Positions 49,099 through 56,586 of a DNA stretch of 64,000 nt are shown here, in pieces; position 1 is the first letter of the stretch, and every line of letters begins with the position of its first letter. The translations under genes were made by a program, and so were the position numbers. The DNA lies in IMG/VR virus record IMGVR_UViG_3300032293_001730, positions 1 through 64,000 of that record, one strand, 5' to 3'. Origin of the DNA: a virus. The notes below the pieces were generated by a model. The model did not search any database. It was given only the letters and a program-made list of their open reading frames with translations, and was not told the origin of the DNA.

Positions 49099-49812
49099 GT
49101 GAGCACTTTCATCCGACAAGCGTTCGAGACCTACAAGCGACTCTTCGAGGCCCGTCAGGCCGCCGTCGCCGCCGGCCATTACATCCTCCAGGGACCGTCC
49201 CTTGTCGGCTACCTGGGCGACGGCGTCACTGAGGCTGTGCCGACGTGCAGAGACCTCCAGAAACGGTACTTCGAGGCCCAGGCCTCGCTTCTCGAAGGCC
49301 TCGATGCCGTGATCAAGTCGAAGACCGGATTCGCCGGCTCATTCGCTGCCCTGGTCGACGCCCAGCGGCTGCACGGGTACGTTCCGACGATCCGCCCCGA
49401 TGGCGACGACGAACTTGCCGTTCTGGCCGATGCCTACGACTTCGCCGTCGAGAGACAGGCCCTGCCGAGCGAGTGCTACCGGGGCGTCCAGGCCCAGGCT
49501 GCCAAGCCCCGCACGGTCCACCTCCTCGACGACCTGGGGGTCTACAAGGCGACCCTGAAGCGGAACTTCGCCGACAACGACCGGGGCGCCGAGTTCGACC
49601 GCGACCGGGAACTGCTCGCCCGCAGGACGCAGCGGTACACGCTCGAAGAGGCCGAGGTGCTGCTCGGGTGGTGCTCCACGTCGCACGACGACTGCGTCGA
49701 CGAGAACCCAGAGGACTACAGCCCGATCGAGGTCTACACCGCCCGGCAGAAGCTCCTCCGGCGGGACGACGCCGTGGCTCGCCTGGAGGCCTTGAAGGCG
49801 GCCGTGCCATAG
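49099..49812 (+). CDS. hypothetical accessory protein
   Basis: The 237-residue protein starts at GTG 49099 after AGGAGACGACCA. The N-terminal half is helical (FIRQAFETYKRLFEARQAAV), and the C-terminal half has LDDLGVYKATLKRNFADNDR and an acidic YTLEEAEVLLGWCSTSHDDC. It is alone in its unit. A long reading frame on the opposite strand is a shadow. No family was recognised. Confidence 0.55.
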   Translation: MSTFIRQAFETYKRLFEARQAAVAAGHYILQGPSLVGYLGDGVTEAVPTCRDLQKRYFEAQASLLEGLDAVIKSKTGFAGSFAALVDAQRLHGYVPTIRPDGDDELAVLADAYDFAVERQALPSECYRGVQAQAAKPRTVHLLDDLGVYKATLKRNFADNDRGAEFDRDRELLARRTQRYTLEEAEVLLGWCSTSHDDCVDENPEDYSPIEVYTARQKLLRRDDAVARLEALKAAVP

Positions 49813-49816
49813 CCCC

Positions 49817-49845
49817 TTGCAATGCACCGAGGCCGGTGCTATACT
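49817..49845 (+). promoter_or_regulatory. operator-class promoter
   Basis: TTGCAA (49817) and TATACT (49840), 17-nt spacer with CACCG-AGGC-CGGTG, directly after the previous stop. It drives 49883. Confidence 0.88.
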
Positions 49846-49882
49846 GCCCCCAGTCGATCACCACCAGCCAGGAGCCAAACCG

Positions 49883-50764
49883 ATGAGCAGCTACCCCCGA
49901 GCCAAGATCGCCAGCCCCGCCAAGATCGTCGTCGACCCCTGCTTCCGCTGCGGCGGCGGTGGCGTCGTCCCGCCCTGGGGCGAGTGTTTCCGCTGCGGTG
50001 GCAACGGCAAGGACCCGACTTACCGTAGCTGGGCCTATCCGTCCGACTGGACCGACGACCAGTGCAAGGCCCACGAGGCCGCTCGCGACGCCAGGAACGA
50101 GGCGGCCCGGGGCCGGGCCCACGCCAAGAAGCAGGCCGAGGCCACCCGCGTCTGGGAGGCCAACGTGGCGGCCCACCCGATCCTGGTCGAGGCCAAGGCG
50201 GCCCTCCAGGCGTACTCGGACGGCGAGCCCGAGCCCGTCCTCGAAGGCCTGTACGGCGAGGAGACGCACGACTCGATCCGGGCCCGCAACGAGTACGCCC
50301 GGCTCAACTCCCTGCCGCCGTTCGTGTACGACATCGTCTCGAAGGCCAGCCGGTTCCAGGTCAGCGAGAAGCAGGCGGCGGCCGTCGAGAAGGCCCTCGC
50401 CGACCGGGACTCGCGGCACGTCCGGGACGAGGCCCGCAAGGCGTCGTTCAAGGACATCCCCGCCGGCCGGGGCGAGGTCGAGGGCGTGATCGTGAGCGTC
50501 AAGAACACCTCGACTCAGGTGGGCTACCGCACGGTCTCGCAGACCAAGGTGCTCGTCCAGTGCGACGGCTACCGCCTGTACGGCACCGTGCCGTCGGCTG
50601 TCACCGCCATCGCCTACCGCGACGGCTACCCCGCCGATGCAGCCTCCAAGCTCCAGGGCCTCCGCATTCGCTTCACCGCTACGGTCCAGCCGAAGGAGGC
50701 CGGCTTCGGCTTCTTCAGCCGCCCGACCGGCGGCGAGGTGCTCGACGCGGCGGCCACCGCCTGA
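49883..50764 (+). CDS. protein with DnaJ-type zinc motif
   Basis: The 293-residue protein opens with CFRCGGGGVVPP and CFRCGGNGKDP, two CxxCxGxG units like the DnaJ zinc finger, which bind zinc and unfolded or nucleic acid partners. A charged helical middle follows. The C-terminal 100 residues are a beta domain (VEGVIVSVKNTSTQVGYRTV, LVQCDGYRLYGTVPSAVTAI) that resembles an OB-like fold. ATG 49883 follows AGGAG. The role is unknown. Confidence 0.6.
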   Translation: MSSYPRAKIASPAKIVVDPCFRCGGGGVVPPWGECFRCGGNGKDPTYRSWAYPSDWTDDQCKAHEAARDARNEAARGRAHAKKQAEATRVWEANVAAHPILVEAKAALQAYSDGEPEPVLEGLYGEETHDSIRARNEYARLNSLPPFVYDIVSKASRFQVSEKQAAAVEKALADRDSRHVRDEARKASFKDIPAGRGEVEGVIVSVKNTSTQVGYRTVSQTKVLVQCDGYRLYGTVPSAVTAIAYRDGYPADAASKLQGLRIRFTATVQPKEAGFGFFSRPTGGEVLDAAATA

Positions 50765-50767
50765 ATT

Positions 50768-50777
50768 GTCCGGATAC
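50768..50777 (+). promoter_or_regulatory. GTCCGGATAC box
   Basis: The box begins 3 nt after the previous stop codon and ends 24 nt before GTG 50801. Confidence 0.55.
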
Positions 50778-50800
50778 ACCAACCCCCAGGAGACTTGCCC

Positions 50801-51286
50801 GTGAACGCCTCCCCAGTCACCACGTTCGCCAAGCTGGCCGAGTCCGCCGGCTGGCGGTTCGAGACAGCCTGGACCGACCGTGAGCCCAACCCTGAGGCCC
50901 TGGAGATCGCCGGCGCCCGCTACGCCACGCTCGTGTCTGCCGACGGGCTCGTGAAGGTGGGGCTCGTCGGCACGCGGCTCTACTACCACGGCGGGCGGGT
51001 CTGGTGGGGCGACCCCTGCTTCGACATCGAGCCCGACCGCGTCACGGTCGCCGGGATCGTCGTCGACCCGGGCCACCGTCGCCAGAGGCTCGGGACGGCG
51101 GCCGTGCGGTCGCTCGTGGACGTGGCCGACCAGGGCGGCTTCCGGCTGCTCCTGGAGGCCCAGCCGATCGGAACGGGCATCAGCCGGCGGAAGCTGGTGC
51201 AGTGGTACAAGGGCCTGGGGTTCGAGCCCGCCTACCCCGGTGAGGGCGAGACGATCTTGTGTCATAGGCCGAAAGCGGCCTGTTGA
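50801..51286 (+). CDS. GNAT-family acetyltransferase
   Basis: The 161-residue protein transfers acetyl groups from acetyl-CoA. Motif A is clear: TVAGIVVDPGHRRQRLGTAA, with RRQRLG as the pyrophosphate loop. LVQWYKGLGFEPAY is the usual C-terminal element. The GTG at 50801 follows CAGGAGA. It stands alone in its unit between an operator promoter and a box. The substrate is unknown. It is a bona fide acetylase beside the degenerate GNAT modules of the head gene. Confidence 0.85.
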   Translation: MNASPVTTFAKLAESAGWRFETAWTDREPNPEALEIAGARYATLVSADGLVKVGLVGTRLYYHGGRVWWGDPCFDIEPDRVTVAGIVVDPGHRRQRLGTAAVRSLVDVADQGGFRLLLEAQPIGTGISRRKLVQWYKGLGFEPAYPGEGETILCHRPKAAC

Positions 51287-51311
51287 CAATGCACCGACCC
51301 CGGTGTATACT
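51283..51311 (+). promoter_or_regulatory. operator-class promoter, consensus -35
   Basis: TTGACA (51283) and TATACT (51306), 17-nt spacer with CACCG-ACCC-CGGTG. It drives 51354. It overlaps the last codons of the GNAT gene. Confidence 0.9.
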
Positions 51312-51353
51312 TGGGGGACGACGGACGAAACACCACCTATCAGGAGACGAACC

Positions 51354-51779
51354 GTGAGCGACAATGCCACCTATTTCATCAAGCTGAAGAGCCTGTCGAA
51401 TCAGGCGTGCGAGACGCAGACGATCACCAAGGCCAACGAGAGCACGCCCGTGTTCGTCGCTCGGGTTCAGGCCGTCGCCAGGGGCTGGGGGCGGGGCAAC
51501 GGCAGCACCGCCGTTCAGGTCTCCGTCGAGACCTACGGCGGTGAATGCGTCGTCTCGGCTCACGCCTTCGCCATCCCCGCGACGCCGGTCGAGGTCGACG
51601 AGGACGAGCAGCCCGTCACGATCACCATCACGAAGGCTCAGGCCGCGATCGTCCTGGCGGGCCTCTCAAGGCGGTACATCGAGCTTGAGTGCCTCGGAGG
51701 CTGGGAGGCGAATGTCCTCGGCCAGGAGACAAAGGCCACCTACCAGTCGATCGACAAGCAGGTCTACGGCGACGCTTGA
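51354..51779 (+). CDS. hypothetical accessory protein
   Basis: The 141-residue protein has a beta-rich core (PVFVARVQAVARGWGRGNGS, AVQVSVETYGGECVVSAHAF) and a helix near the end (KAQAAIVLAGLSRRYIELEC). GTG 51354 follows CAGGAGACGAACC. No family was recognised. Confidence 0.55.
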   Translation: MSDNATYFIKLKSLSNQACETQTITKANESTPVFVARVQAVARGWGRGNGSTAVQVSVETYGGECVVSAHAFAIPATPVEVDEDEQPVTITITKAQAAIVLAGLSRRYIELECLGGWEANVLGQETKATYQSIDKQVYGDA

Positions 51780-51781
51780 TT

Positions 51782-51791
51782 GTCCGGATAC
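51782..51791 (+). promoter_or_regulatory. GTCCGGATAC box
   Basis: The box lies directly after the stop codon and 35 nt before GTG 51826. Confidence 0.55.
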
Positions 51792-51825
51792 GCAGAACCA
51801 TCACCCTCAACCAGGAGACTTACCA

Positions 51826-52356
51826 GTGAACATCGACAAGCCGATCCGAATCGAAGCGGGCAAGTACGAGTATCGCGGCTTCACGATCGAGCGGGCCACG
51901 AACATTCGCGGCTGCCCCTGGATCGTGAAGGGGCGTGGGCTTGGGTGGCAGCCCTGCTTCAAGACAATCCTCCGTGCATGGCAAGAAATCCGCTACTGGG
52001 AGCACACGTTCGCCAATGGCGGGAGGCTCTCGCCGGCCACGCTCAAGGCCTTCGCCCCCGCGAAGACCATCAAGCTGCCCCCTGCGTTCTACCAGGACCA
52101 CTCGGAGCGAGACTTGCCCACACCCGAAGACATCGGCAATGCCAAGAGTTACGTCCTGGTCCGGGCCGACGACCCCGCCCTGCCTGAGCTTCTCAACGAC
52201 GCCGAGTTCTGCGCCGATCCCTGGGGGCCTGACGCCGAGTGGCTCGGCGGGCTCAAGGCCTCAGCCAGGGCGACGATCAGGGCCATCCGGGACGTCACCG
52301 GCTGGGACGACGCAAGTGATACGGTCAAGCGGCTGCGGAAGCCGCAAAAGGCCTGA
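51826..52356 (+). CDS. hypothetical accessory protein
   Basis: The 176-residue protein starts with YEYRGFTIERATNIRGCPWI, a beta-type opening shared with other small phage proteins, and continues with helices (FKTILRAWQEIRYWEHTFAN) and an acidic C-terminal part. GTG 51826 follows CAGGAGACTTACCA. The role is unknown. Confidence 0.55.
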   Translation: MNIDKPIRIEAGKYEYRGFTIERATNIRGCPWIVKGRGLGWQPCFKTILRAWQEIRYWEHTFANGGRLSPATLKAFAPAKTIKLPPAFYQDHSERDLPTPEDIGNAKSYVLVRADDPALPELLNDAEFCADPWGPDAEWLGGLKASARATIRAIRDVTGWDDASDTVKRLRKPQKA

Positions 52357-52367
52357 TTTCAGGCCCC

Positions 52368-52396
52368 TTGACAATGCACCGACTGCGGTGTATACT
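52368..52396 (+). promoter_or_regulatory. operator-class promoter, consensus -35
   Basis: TTGACA (52368) and TATACT (52391), 17-nt spacer with CACCG-ACTG-CGGTG. It drives 52420. Confidence 0.9.
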
Positions 52397-52419
52397 TGGG
52401 GCACACGGGAGACATGACC

Positions 52420-52629
52420 ATGAGCAAGCAGTCGATCAAGTGGCACGACATCCGGTGGCTCCAGGGGCCGACGCACTACTACGCGAACATCGGCGGCACC
52501 CTTCACCAGATCAACCGCTCGACGGTCTCGGCCTGGGGGTTCCGGGCATCGGGATACGACCTCGTGGTCGCCGGCCGGACGGTGGGCAGCTTCCGCCGGC
52601 TCGCCGACGCGAAGGAGGCCTGCCGATGA
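52420..52629 (+). CDS. small hypothetical protein
   Basis: The 69-residue protein begins MSKQSIKWHDIRWLQGPTHY and has the beta pattern TVSAWGFRASGYDLVVAGRT. ATG 52420 has the standard distance of the unit from GGGAGAC. ATG 52414 would sit too close to it. It overlaps the next gene. Confidence 0.5.
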   Translation: MSKQSIKWHDIRWLQGPTHYYANIGGTLHQINRSTVSAWGFRASGYDLVVAGRTVGSFRRLADAKEACR

Positions 52630-52835
52630 CCACCGCAGCCATCAAGCGAGCCCTGGTAGCCATGACGAGCGGCGAGTGCCGCTGGATCGGCCGCGAGGAC
52701 GTCCACGTCTACTGCCGCAGCCCGCTCAACCACGGGAGGACCTACCGCGTCGTCACGGCCGACCGGGACTACGAGGGGCAGCCGTGGATCGAGGCGGAGG
52801 CCGCCCTGGCCGTGATCAAGCAGCTTGTGTCATAG
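52626..52835 (+). CDS. small hypothetical protein
   Basis: The 69-residue protein (TAAIKRALVAMTSGECRWIG, then VHVYCRSPLNHGRTYRVVTA) has a beta core and a C-terminal helix. ATGA overlap with the previous gene shows coupling. The function is unknown. Confidence 0.5.
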   Translation: MTTAAIKRALVAMTSGECRWIGREDVHVYCRSPLNHGRTYRVVTADRDYEGQPWIEAEAALAVIKQLVS

Positions 52836-52838
52836 GCC

Positions 52839-52867
52839 TTGCATAGCACCGACGTCGGTGCTATACT
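52839..52867 (+). promoter_or_regulatory. operator-class promoter
   Basis: TTGCAT (52839) and TATACT (52862) flank the perfect dyad CACCG-ACGT-CGGTG. It drives 52910. Confidence 0.87.
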
Positions 52868-52909
52868 GGGACAGTCGAGAACGAAACACCACTAACCAGG
52901 AGACGAGCC

Positions 52910-53248
52910 GTGAAAGACCCCCTCAAGAACATCATCAAGTCCGCCGGCTTCGAGGACGTGACCTGCGACGTCCCTGTGTCCTGCTACTCCCTGCCCCTGA
53001 CGTTCCGGGCATTCCACGCCCTGCACGCCCTGGACCACGGGCTCATCGGCACGCCCGACTACCTGGGCATCGCCTACTTCTGGGCGCACGACTACAAGTT
53101 CTATCTCCGCGAGGCGACGCAAAAGCAGCGGAAGATCGTCCACGATCTGTTCCTCAAGGCGGGGCTCGCCCTCGACGGGGTCAGTCCAGAGCACGCCGCG
53201 ATCGTCGAGAAGCACCTCGGCAAGCGGCTCAAGAAGGTCTACGGCTGA
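52910..53248 (+). CDS. small helical hypothetical protein
   Basis: The 112-residue protein is helical with many aromatic residues (FRAFHALHALDHGLIGTPDY, FWAHDYKFYLREATQKQRKI). GTG 52910 follows CAGGAGACGAGCC. No family was recognised. Confidence 0.5.
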   Translation: MKDPLKNIIKSAGFEDVTCDVPVSCYSLPLTFRAFHALHALDHGLIGTPDYLGIAYFWAHDYKFYLREATQKQRKIVHDLFLKAGLALDGVSPEHAAIVEKHLGKRLKKVYG

Positions 53249-53278
53249 TACCATCCACCCCTAACCAGGAGACCACCC

Positions 53279-53545
53279 GTGAACAACAAGCTGCTACAAG
53301 ACGAGCTTCGCACCTGCATCCGCCTTCTCCGCTGCTACGCGCGAGCCGAGCGAGATCGCGGAGACGCCCATCAGGCTGCCGGCATCGGCAGGCATATCGA
53401 CCGGATATGCGCCGTGTCGCTTCACGCCGGGGGGGTGAAGGAGATCGAGCCGGGCGTGTTCTCGACTGGTGGGCTCTTTGCCCGCCGCTACCTCGACCTG
53501 ACGGACGGCACGAAGCAGCACTTGCGGGAACTGCTCGCGTCATAG
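53279..53545 (+). CDS. small hypothetical protein
   Basis: The 88-residue protein starts with an Arg-rich helix (LLQDELRTCIRLLRCYARAE) and has FSTGGLFARRYLDLTDGTKQ. GTG 53279 follows CAGGAGACCACCC. It has no operator promoter or box of its own and is probably read from 52839. Confidence 0.5.
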   Translation: MNNKLLQDELRTCIRLLRCYARAERDRGDAHQAAGIGRHIDRICAVSLHAGGVKEIEPGVFSTGGLFARRYLDLTDGTKQHLRELLAS

Positions 53546-53598
53546 GCCGCGCCCGAAAACGTCAAGCGATCCACCACCACCAACCAGGAGACTTGCCC

Positions 53599-53922
53599 AT
53601 GAACACCCAAAAGACCATCACATTCGGCAAACGGCACAGCGTCGCGGTGACGTTCTACAAGGGATCGGACGGCCTCTGGCACGCCCACGGTGGGCTCCTG
53701 GTCGTCCCAAGAAAGAGCCTCAAGGCAGCCCGCGCGGCGGTCGCCAGTCGCCTCCAGAGCCTCAGCCGCCTCGGCCCGGGCTCGAAGGTGAAGCTCTGGG
53801 GCTCGACCTGGAGGGTCGTCGAGTGGCAGCCCGAGAACGGCAAGGGCGGGGCCTACTGGCTCCGGAACTCTAAGGGCGAGGACGCCGTGGCCGGGCCCGA
53901 CGAAGTGGAGCGTGTGTCATAG
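53599..53922 (+). CDS. small hypothetical protein
   Basis: The 107-residue protein reads HSVAVTFYKGSDGLWHAHGG, then a basic helix and a beta-type end VKLWGSTWRVVEWQPENGKG, a small-barrel layout. ATG 53599 follows CAGGAGACTTGCCC. It is likely read from 52839. Confidence 0.5.
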   Translation: MNTQKTITFGKRHSVAVTFYKGSDGLWHAHGGLLVVPRKSLKAARAAVASRLQSLSRLGPGSKVKLWGSTWRVVEWQPENGKGGAYWLRNSKGEDAVAGPDEVERVS

Positions 53923-53925
53923 GCC

Positions 53926-53954
53926 TTGCCAATGCACCGATCCCGGTGTATACT
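53926..53954 (+). promoter_or_regulatory. operator-class promoter
   Basis: TTGCCA (53926) and TATACT (53949), 17-nt spacer with CACCG-ATCC-CGGTG. It drives 53998. Confidence 0.87.
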
Positions 53955-53997
53955 GCACCCAGACGACGACGAAACACAACTAACCAGGAGACATCGA

Positions 53998-54312
53998 ATG
54001 ATCATCTACAGCGTCGACAAGCCGGGCACCCCGAAGGTTTCCAAGGGAGACCTGGAGTACACGAGTCAAAAGCACGTCGCGTTCCAGGGCCTCTGCCGCG
54101 TCGAGGCGGCCGCCGACGAGTTCTTCGGCGGCAGTCGCTCGAAGCCCTACGTCGGCCGCGTCCTGGAAAGCCCCACCTGGGGGAAGCTCCTGGCCGAGGC
54201 CAGGAAGGTCCAGCGGGCCACCCGGGACGAGCACCACGTCTTCCTGGAGGGCGCCCGCGTCCGGTACGTCGACGGCGGCGTCCAGGTGATCGAGCTTTTC
54301 TTTGGTTCCTGA
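53998..54312 (+). CDS. small hypothetical protein
   Basis: The 104-residue protein has YTSQKHVAFQGLCRVEAAAD and a C-terminal strand pair (FLEGARVRYVDGGVQVIELF). ATG 53998 follows CAGGAGACATCGA. It is alone in its unit. The function is unknown. Confidence 0.5.
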   Translation: MIIYSVDKPGTPKVSKGDLEYTSQKHVAFQGLCRVEAAADEFFGGSRSKPYVGRVLESPTWGKLLAEARKVQRATRDEHHVFLEGARVRYVDGGVQVIELFFGS

Positions 54313-54316
54313 GGCC

Positions 54317-54345
54317 TTGCAATGCACCGGCATCGGTGCTATACT
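54317..54345 (+). promoter_or_regulatory. operator-class promoter
   Basis: TTGCAA (54317) and TATACT (54340), 17-nt spacer with CACCG-GCAT-CGGTG. It drives 54388. Confidence 0.88.
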
Positions 54346-54387
54346 TGGGACACGACGAACGAAACACCATTCACGAGGAGACGACCA

Positions 54388-55005
54388 GTGAGCACCACCA
54401 ACTACATCCCGAAGCCCGAGTCCGTCGAGCTTCACCTCGGCAGCGACCCCCATTTCACGAAGAAGTACGGCAAGGCCGTCAAGGCCCTGGGCGGACGGTA
54501 CAGTGAATGCCGTGGCGACGCCCACCGTCGGTTCGTCACGCTGCCCTGGAACGATGAAGGCCGGTCGCTGGCAAACAAGCTGGTCGCCGAGTTCGGCACC
54601 GGCAGCCTCCTGTGCGGCAAGACGACGCTGATCGTGCGGGGCAGTGAGACGTTCCGGGGGAAGCACGTTCACGCCTGGGTTGTCGTCCACAAGGTCGCTC
54701 GCGGCTCCGTCGACCCGTGCGGGGTGCTGCTCGGCCTGTACGAGGCCGCTTTCCTCCTGGCCTTCCCTGAGGCCGCGTTCCCCGAGCCGCCCGTCGTCAA
54801 GGCCCCGAAGCCGCTCGCCGCCGACCTGTACCTCAACACGCCGGTGAAGTTCCACGCCGTCCTCGAAGCCCTGCAACAGTACATCGACAACGGCAACGAC
54901 GCAGACCACCTCGCCGACGACGAGGAACTTCAGGCCAAGCTGGAGGCCGCAGAGGCTTTCCGCGACCAGCTTGACGGAGTCCTGGCGTCCCTCGCCAATG
55001 CCTGA
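54388..55005 (+). CDS. hypothetical accessory protein
   Basis: The 205-residue protein has an N-terminal alpha/beta part with YGKAVKALGGRYSECRGDAH, RRFVTLPWNDEGRSLANKLV, which recalls the HARP-like or helicase-associated small domains that start 'alk-lggr-d...rwt'. That comparison is weak. The C-terminal part is helical and acidic. GTG 54388 follows GAGGAGACGACCA. Confidence 0.5.
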   Translation: MSTTNYIPKPESVELHLGSDPHFTKKYGKAVKALGGRYSECRGDAHRRFVTLPWNDEGRSLANKLVAEFGTGSLLCGKTTLIVRGSETFRGKHVHAWVVVHKVARGSVDPCGVLLGLYEAAFLLAFPEAAFPEPPVVKAPKPLAADLYLNTPVKFHAVLEALQQYIDNGNDADHLADDEELQAKLEAAEAFRDQLDGVLASLANA

Positions 55006-55007
55006 TT

Positions 55008-55017
55008 GTCCGGATAC
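55008..55017 (+). promoter_or_regulatory. GTCCGGATAC box
   Basis: The box lies 2 nt after the stop codon and 35 nt before GTG 55052. Confidence 0.55.
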
Positions 55018-55051
55018 GCTTACCCCCCACCACCCAGCCGGGAGACGAACC

Positions 55052-55327
55052 GTGAGAGAGAACATCCTCAAGCTCACCGACAAGGAAATCGAGTTCATCA
55101 AGAACAGCCTCCGCCGCTCCTCGCAGCGAGGCGAAGACGAGGAGCGTGTCGCCGAGCAGGCCGGCAACGCCGAAGCTGCGGCCTTCTATCGCCAACTGGC
55201 TAAAGACGCGACGAGCCTGCTTCTCGTCATCGAGGTGCAGGTCGCCAAGCCTGACGAAGACAGCGACGAGTGCCCGGAGTGCGGCGAGGACTACGGATAC
55301 TGCCAGTGCGAAGACGAGGAGAACTGA
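55052..55327 (+). CDS. small protein with C-terminal zinc-ribbon half
   Basis: The 91-residue protein is helical (KLTDKEIEFIKNSLRRSSQR) and ends with DSDECPECGEDYGYCQCEDE, a Cys cluster. GTG 55052 follows GGGAGACGAACC. The function is unknown. Confidence 0.55.
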   Translation: MRENILKLTDKEIEFIKNSLRRSSQRGEDEERVAEQAGNAEAAAFYRQLAKDATSLLLVIEVQVAKPDEDSDECPECGEDYGYCQCEDEEN

Positions 55328-55431
55328 CCTTCCACCTAACCCAGCAAGCCCGCGACATCCTGAAGTACGCCCAGGCATCCACCCACGTCCAGAGACAATC
55401 GAAACTCGAAGCGAAGGAGGCGGTTAAGTGA
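55324..55431 (+). CDS. possible 35-residue peptide with CTG start
   Basis: From CTG 55324, which overlaps the previous stop, a frame reads TFHLTQQARDILKYAQASTH and ends in KLEAKEAVK, stopping over the next GTG start. GAGGAG lies close before it. The composition is gene-like and the frame bridges two coupled genes, but the non-standard start leaves doubt. Confidence 0.35.
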   Translation: MTFHLTQQARDILKYAQASTHVQRQSKLEAKEAVK

Positions 55432-55760
55432 ACAAGCTCAAATTCGTTAAGCCGCTCAAGAGCGACCAAAGACACTACGTCCACGGCGAGAGAATCGAGC
55501 GGTGGGGCTGGTATCGAGACAGCGAGTACCGTCAGGTCTTCGCGTATGTCATCACAGAAAGCTGCAAGGCCTATCGCTGGCCGGGCGGCAAACTGGTGGC
55601 AGAGCATCGCGAGAAGCCGATGGCCGTGGATCACTACGCATACTCTCGGCAAGCGAGGTGGCCGACGGCCCCGTGGCTCCAGCGTTCGTACACGAAACTT
55701 GCGTCGCTGTGCCGCAAGGATTTTGAGACTCGATCGAAAACCCAGGAGACCGTCCAGTGA
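55428..55760 (+). CDS. hypothetical accessory protein
   Basis: The 110-residue protein is basic and aromatic (VHGERIERWGWYRDSEYRQV, then KAYRWPGGKLVAEHREKPMA). The GTG start follows GAAGGAGGCGG. It overlaps the next GTG start. No family was recognised. Confidence 0.5.
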   Translation: MNKLKFVKPLKSDQRHYVHGERIERWGWYRDSEYRQVFAYVITESCKAYRWPGGKLVAEHREKPMAVDHYAYSRQARWPTAPWLQRSYTKLASLCRKDFETRSKTQETVQ

Positions 55761-55984
55761 GCATCCCCCTGAACCTCACCGCAAGCCAGCAGTCGCTCCT
55801 CGCGGAGCTTTGCTGCGTCATCGCGGACCTCGCCCGCACCAACGACGACTGGACGGCCGTGCCGCCCGTCGAGGCTGTGCGGACCTGCAACAAGCTGCTC
55901 GAAGTCGTCGAGACGTTCGACGCGAGCAGCCAGACCTTCGGCGTCCTCTACGACAAACTCCACCGCACGGGAGCCAATGCATGA
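55757..55984 (+). CDS. small helical protein
   Basis: The 75-residue protein is all helix (LTASQQSLLAELCCVIADLA, AVRTCNKLLEVVETFDASSQ). GTGA coupling joins it to the previous gene, and ATGA to the next. Confidence 0.5.
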   Translation: MSIPLNLTASQQSLLAELCCVIADLARTNDDWTAVPPVEAVRTCNKLLEVVETFDASSQTFGVLYDKLHRTGANA

Positions 55985-56232
55985 CCACCTACACCACCAC
56001 CCGCTCCCGTTTCTCAGACCCCAGTCAGATCACGCCCGGCAGCATCGTGAGACTCGGCGGGGGGCTGTGCAAAGTGATCACGCCTCGCATCCTGGAGTGC
56101 TGCCACACGGGGCGATGGTTCGTCGACGCGCGAGCGTTTCGAGGAGGCGAGCACGCCGAGCCGGTGAGGGTCGAGTACGTCGGCTCTCAGTCAGACCCGG
56201 CCGTCAAGGCCATGATCGAGGAGAGCAAGTGA
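55981..56232 (+). CDS. small beta-type hypothetical protein
   Basis: The 83-residue protein (DPSQITPGSIVRLGGGLCKV, RWFVDARAFRGGEHAEPVRV) has the look of a small beta barrel. It overlaps genes on both sides. Confidence 0.5.
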   Translation: MTTYTTTRSRFSDPSQITPGSIVRLGGGLCKVITPRILECCHTGRWFVDARAFRGGEHAEPVRVEYVGSQSDPAVKAMIEESK

Positions 56233-56402
56233 GCCGAATCATTCTCACCGCCGAAGCAGCGAAGATTCTCGGAGTCTCGACGTCGACCGTCCGCAGACTC
56301 GCGAAGAGAGGCGACATCAAGTCTTGGAGACTTGGAGTCGGGTCCTATGGGTTCAAACTCGAAGACGTCCTGGCACGCAAGGAGAAGACATGCAAAGACT
56401 GA
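56229..56402 (+). CDS. excisionase-like helix-turn-helix protein
   Basis: The 57-residue protein is a complete MerR/excisionase-type DNA-binding domain: ILTAEAAKILGVSTSTVRRL, AKRGDIKSWRLGVGSYGFKL. GTG 56229 overlaps the previous stop. It is a candidate Xis or a regulator of the nearby operators. The target is unknown. Confidence 0.75.
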   Translation: MSRIILTAEAAKILGVSTSTVRRLAKRGDIKSWRLGVGSYGFKLEDVLARKEKTCKD

Positions 56403-56512
56403 TCAACGCCCTCGTGCTCGTGCGGCTCGGGCAGGAACTCGGCGCCGACACGCCCCTCGCCCGAGCCATCGCCCAACTCGTCGAAGAGGCCCTAAAACTG
56501 GGCGTGTCATAG
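56390..56512 (+). CDS. 40-residue helical peptide
   Basis: The frame MQRLINALVLVRLGQELGAD then ARAIAQLVEEALKLGVS overlaps the previous gene by 13 nt and follows AAGGAGAAGAC. It is amphipathic and could assist the DNA-binding protein. The function is unknown. Confidence 0.5.
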   Translation: MQRLINALVLVRLGQELGADTPLARAIAQLVEEALKLGVS

Positions 56513-56517
56513 CCCCC

Positions 56518-56545
56518 TTGCAATTCACCGACGTCGGTGTATAAT
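56518..56545 (+). promoter_or_regulatory. operator-class promoter, consensus -10
   Basis: TTGCAA (56518) and TATAAT (56540) with a 16-nt spacer that holds the perfect dyad CACCG-ACGT-CGGTG. It drives 56587. Confidence 0.87.
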
Positions 56546-56586
56546 GGGGGAGTAGAGCAACGATACCACCAACCAGGAGCAAACCC

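Noticed and set aside
49313-51370. 685-residue reading frame on the minus strand
   Set aside because: It runs across several well-supported rightward genes with ribosome sites and two promoters. Its length follows from the GC-rich codon bias of the plus strand.
44317-56545. CRISPR array or mobile-element repeats
   Set aside because: The similar sequences are 0.5-2 kb apart, have genes between them and match promoters with operators.
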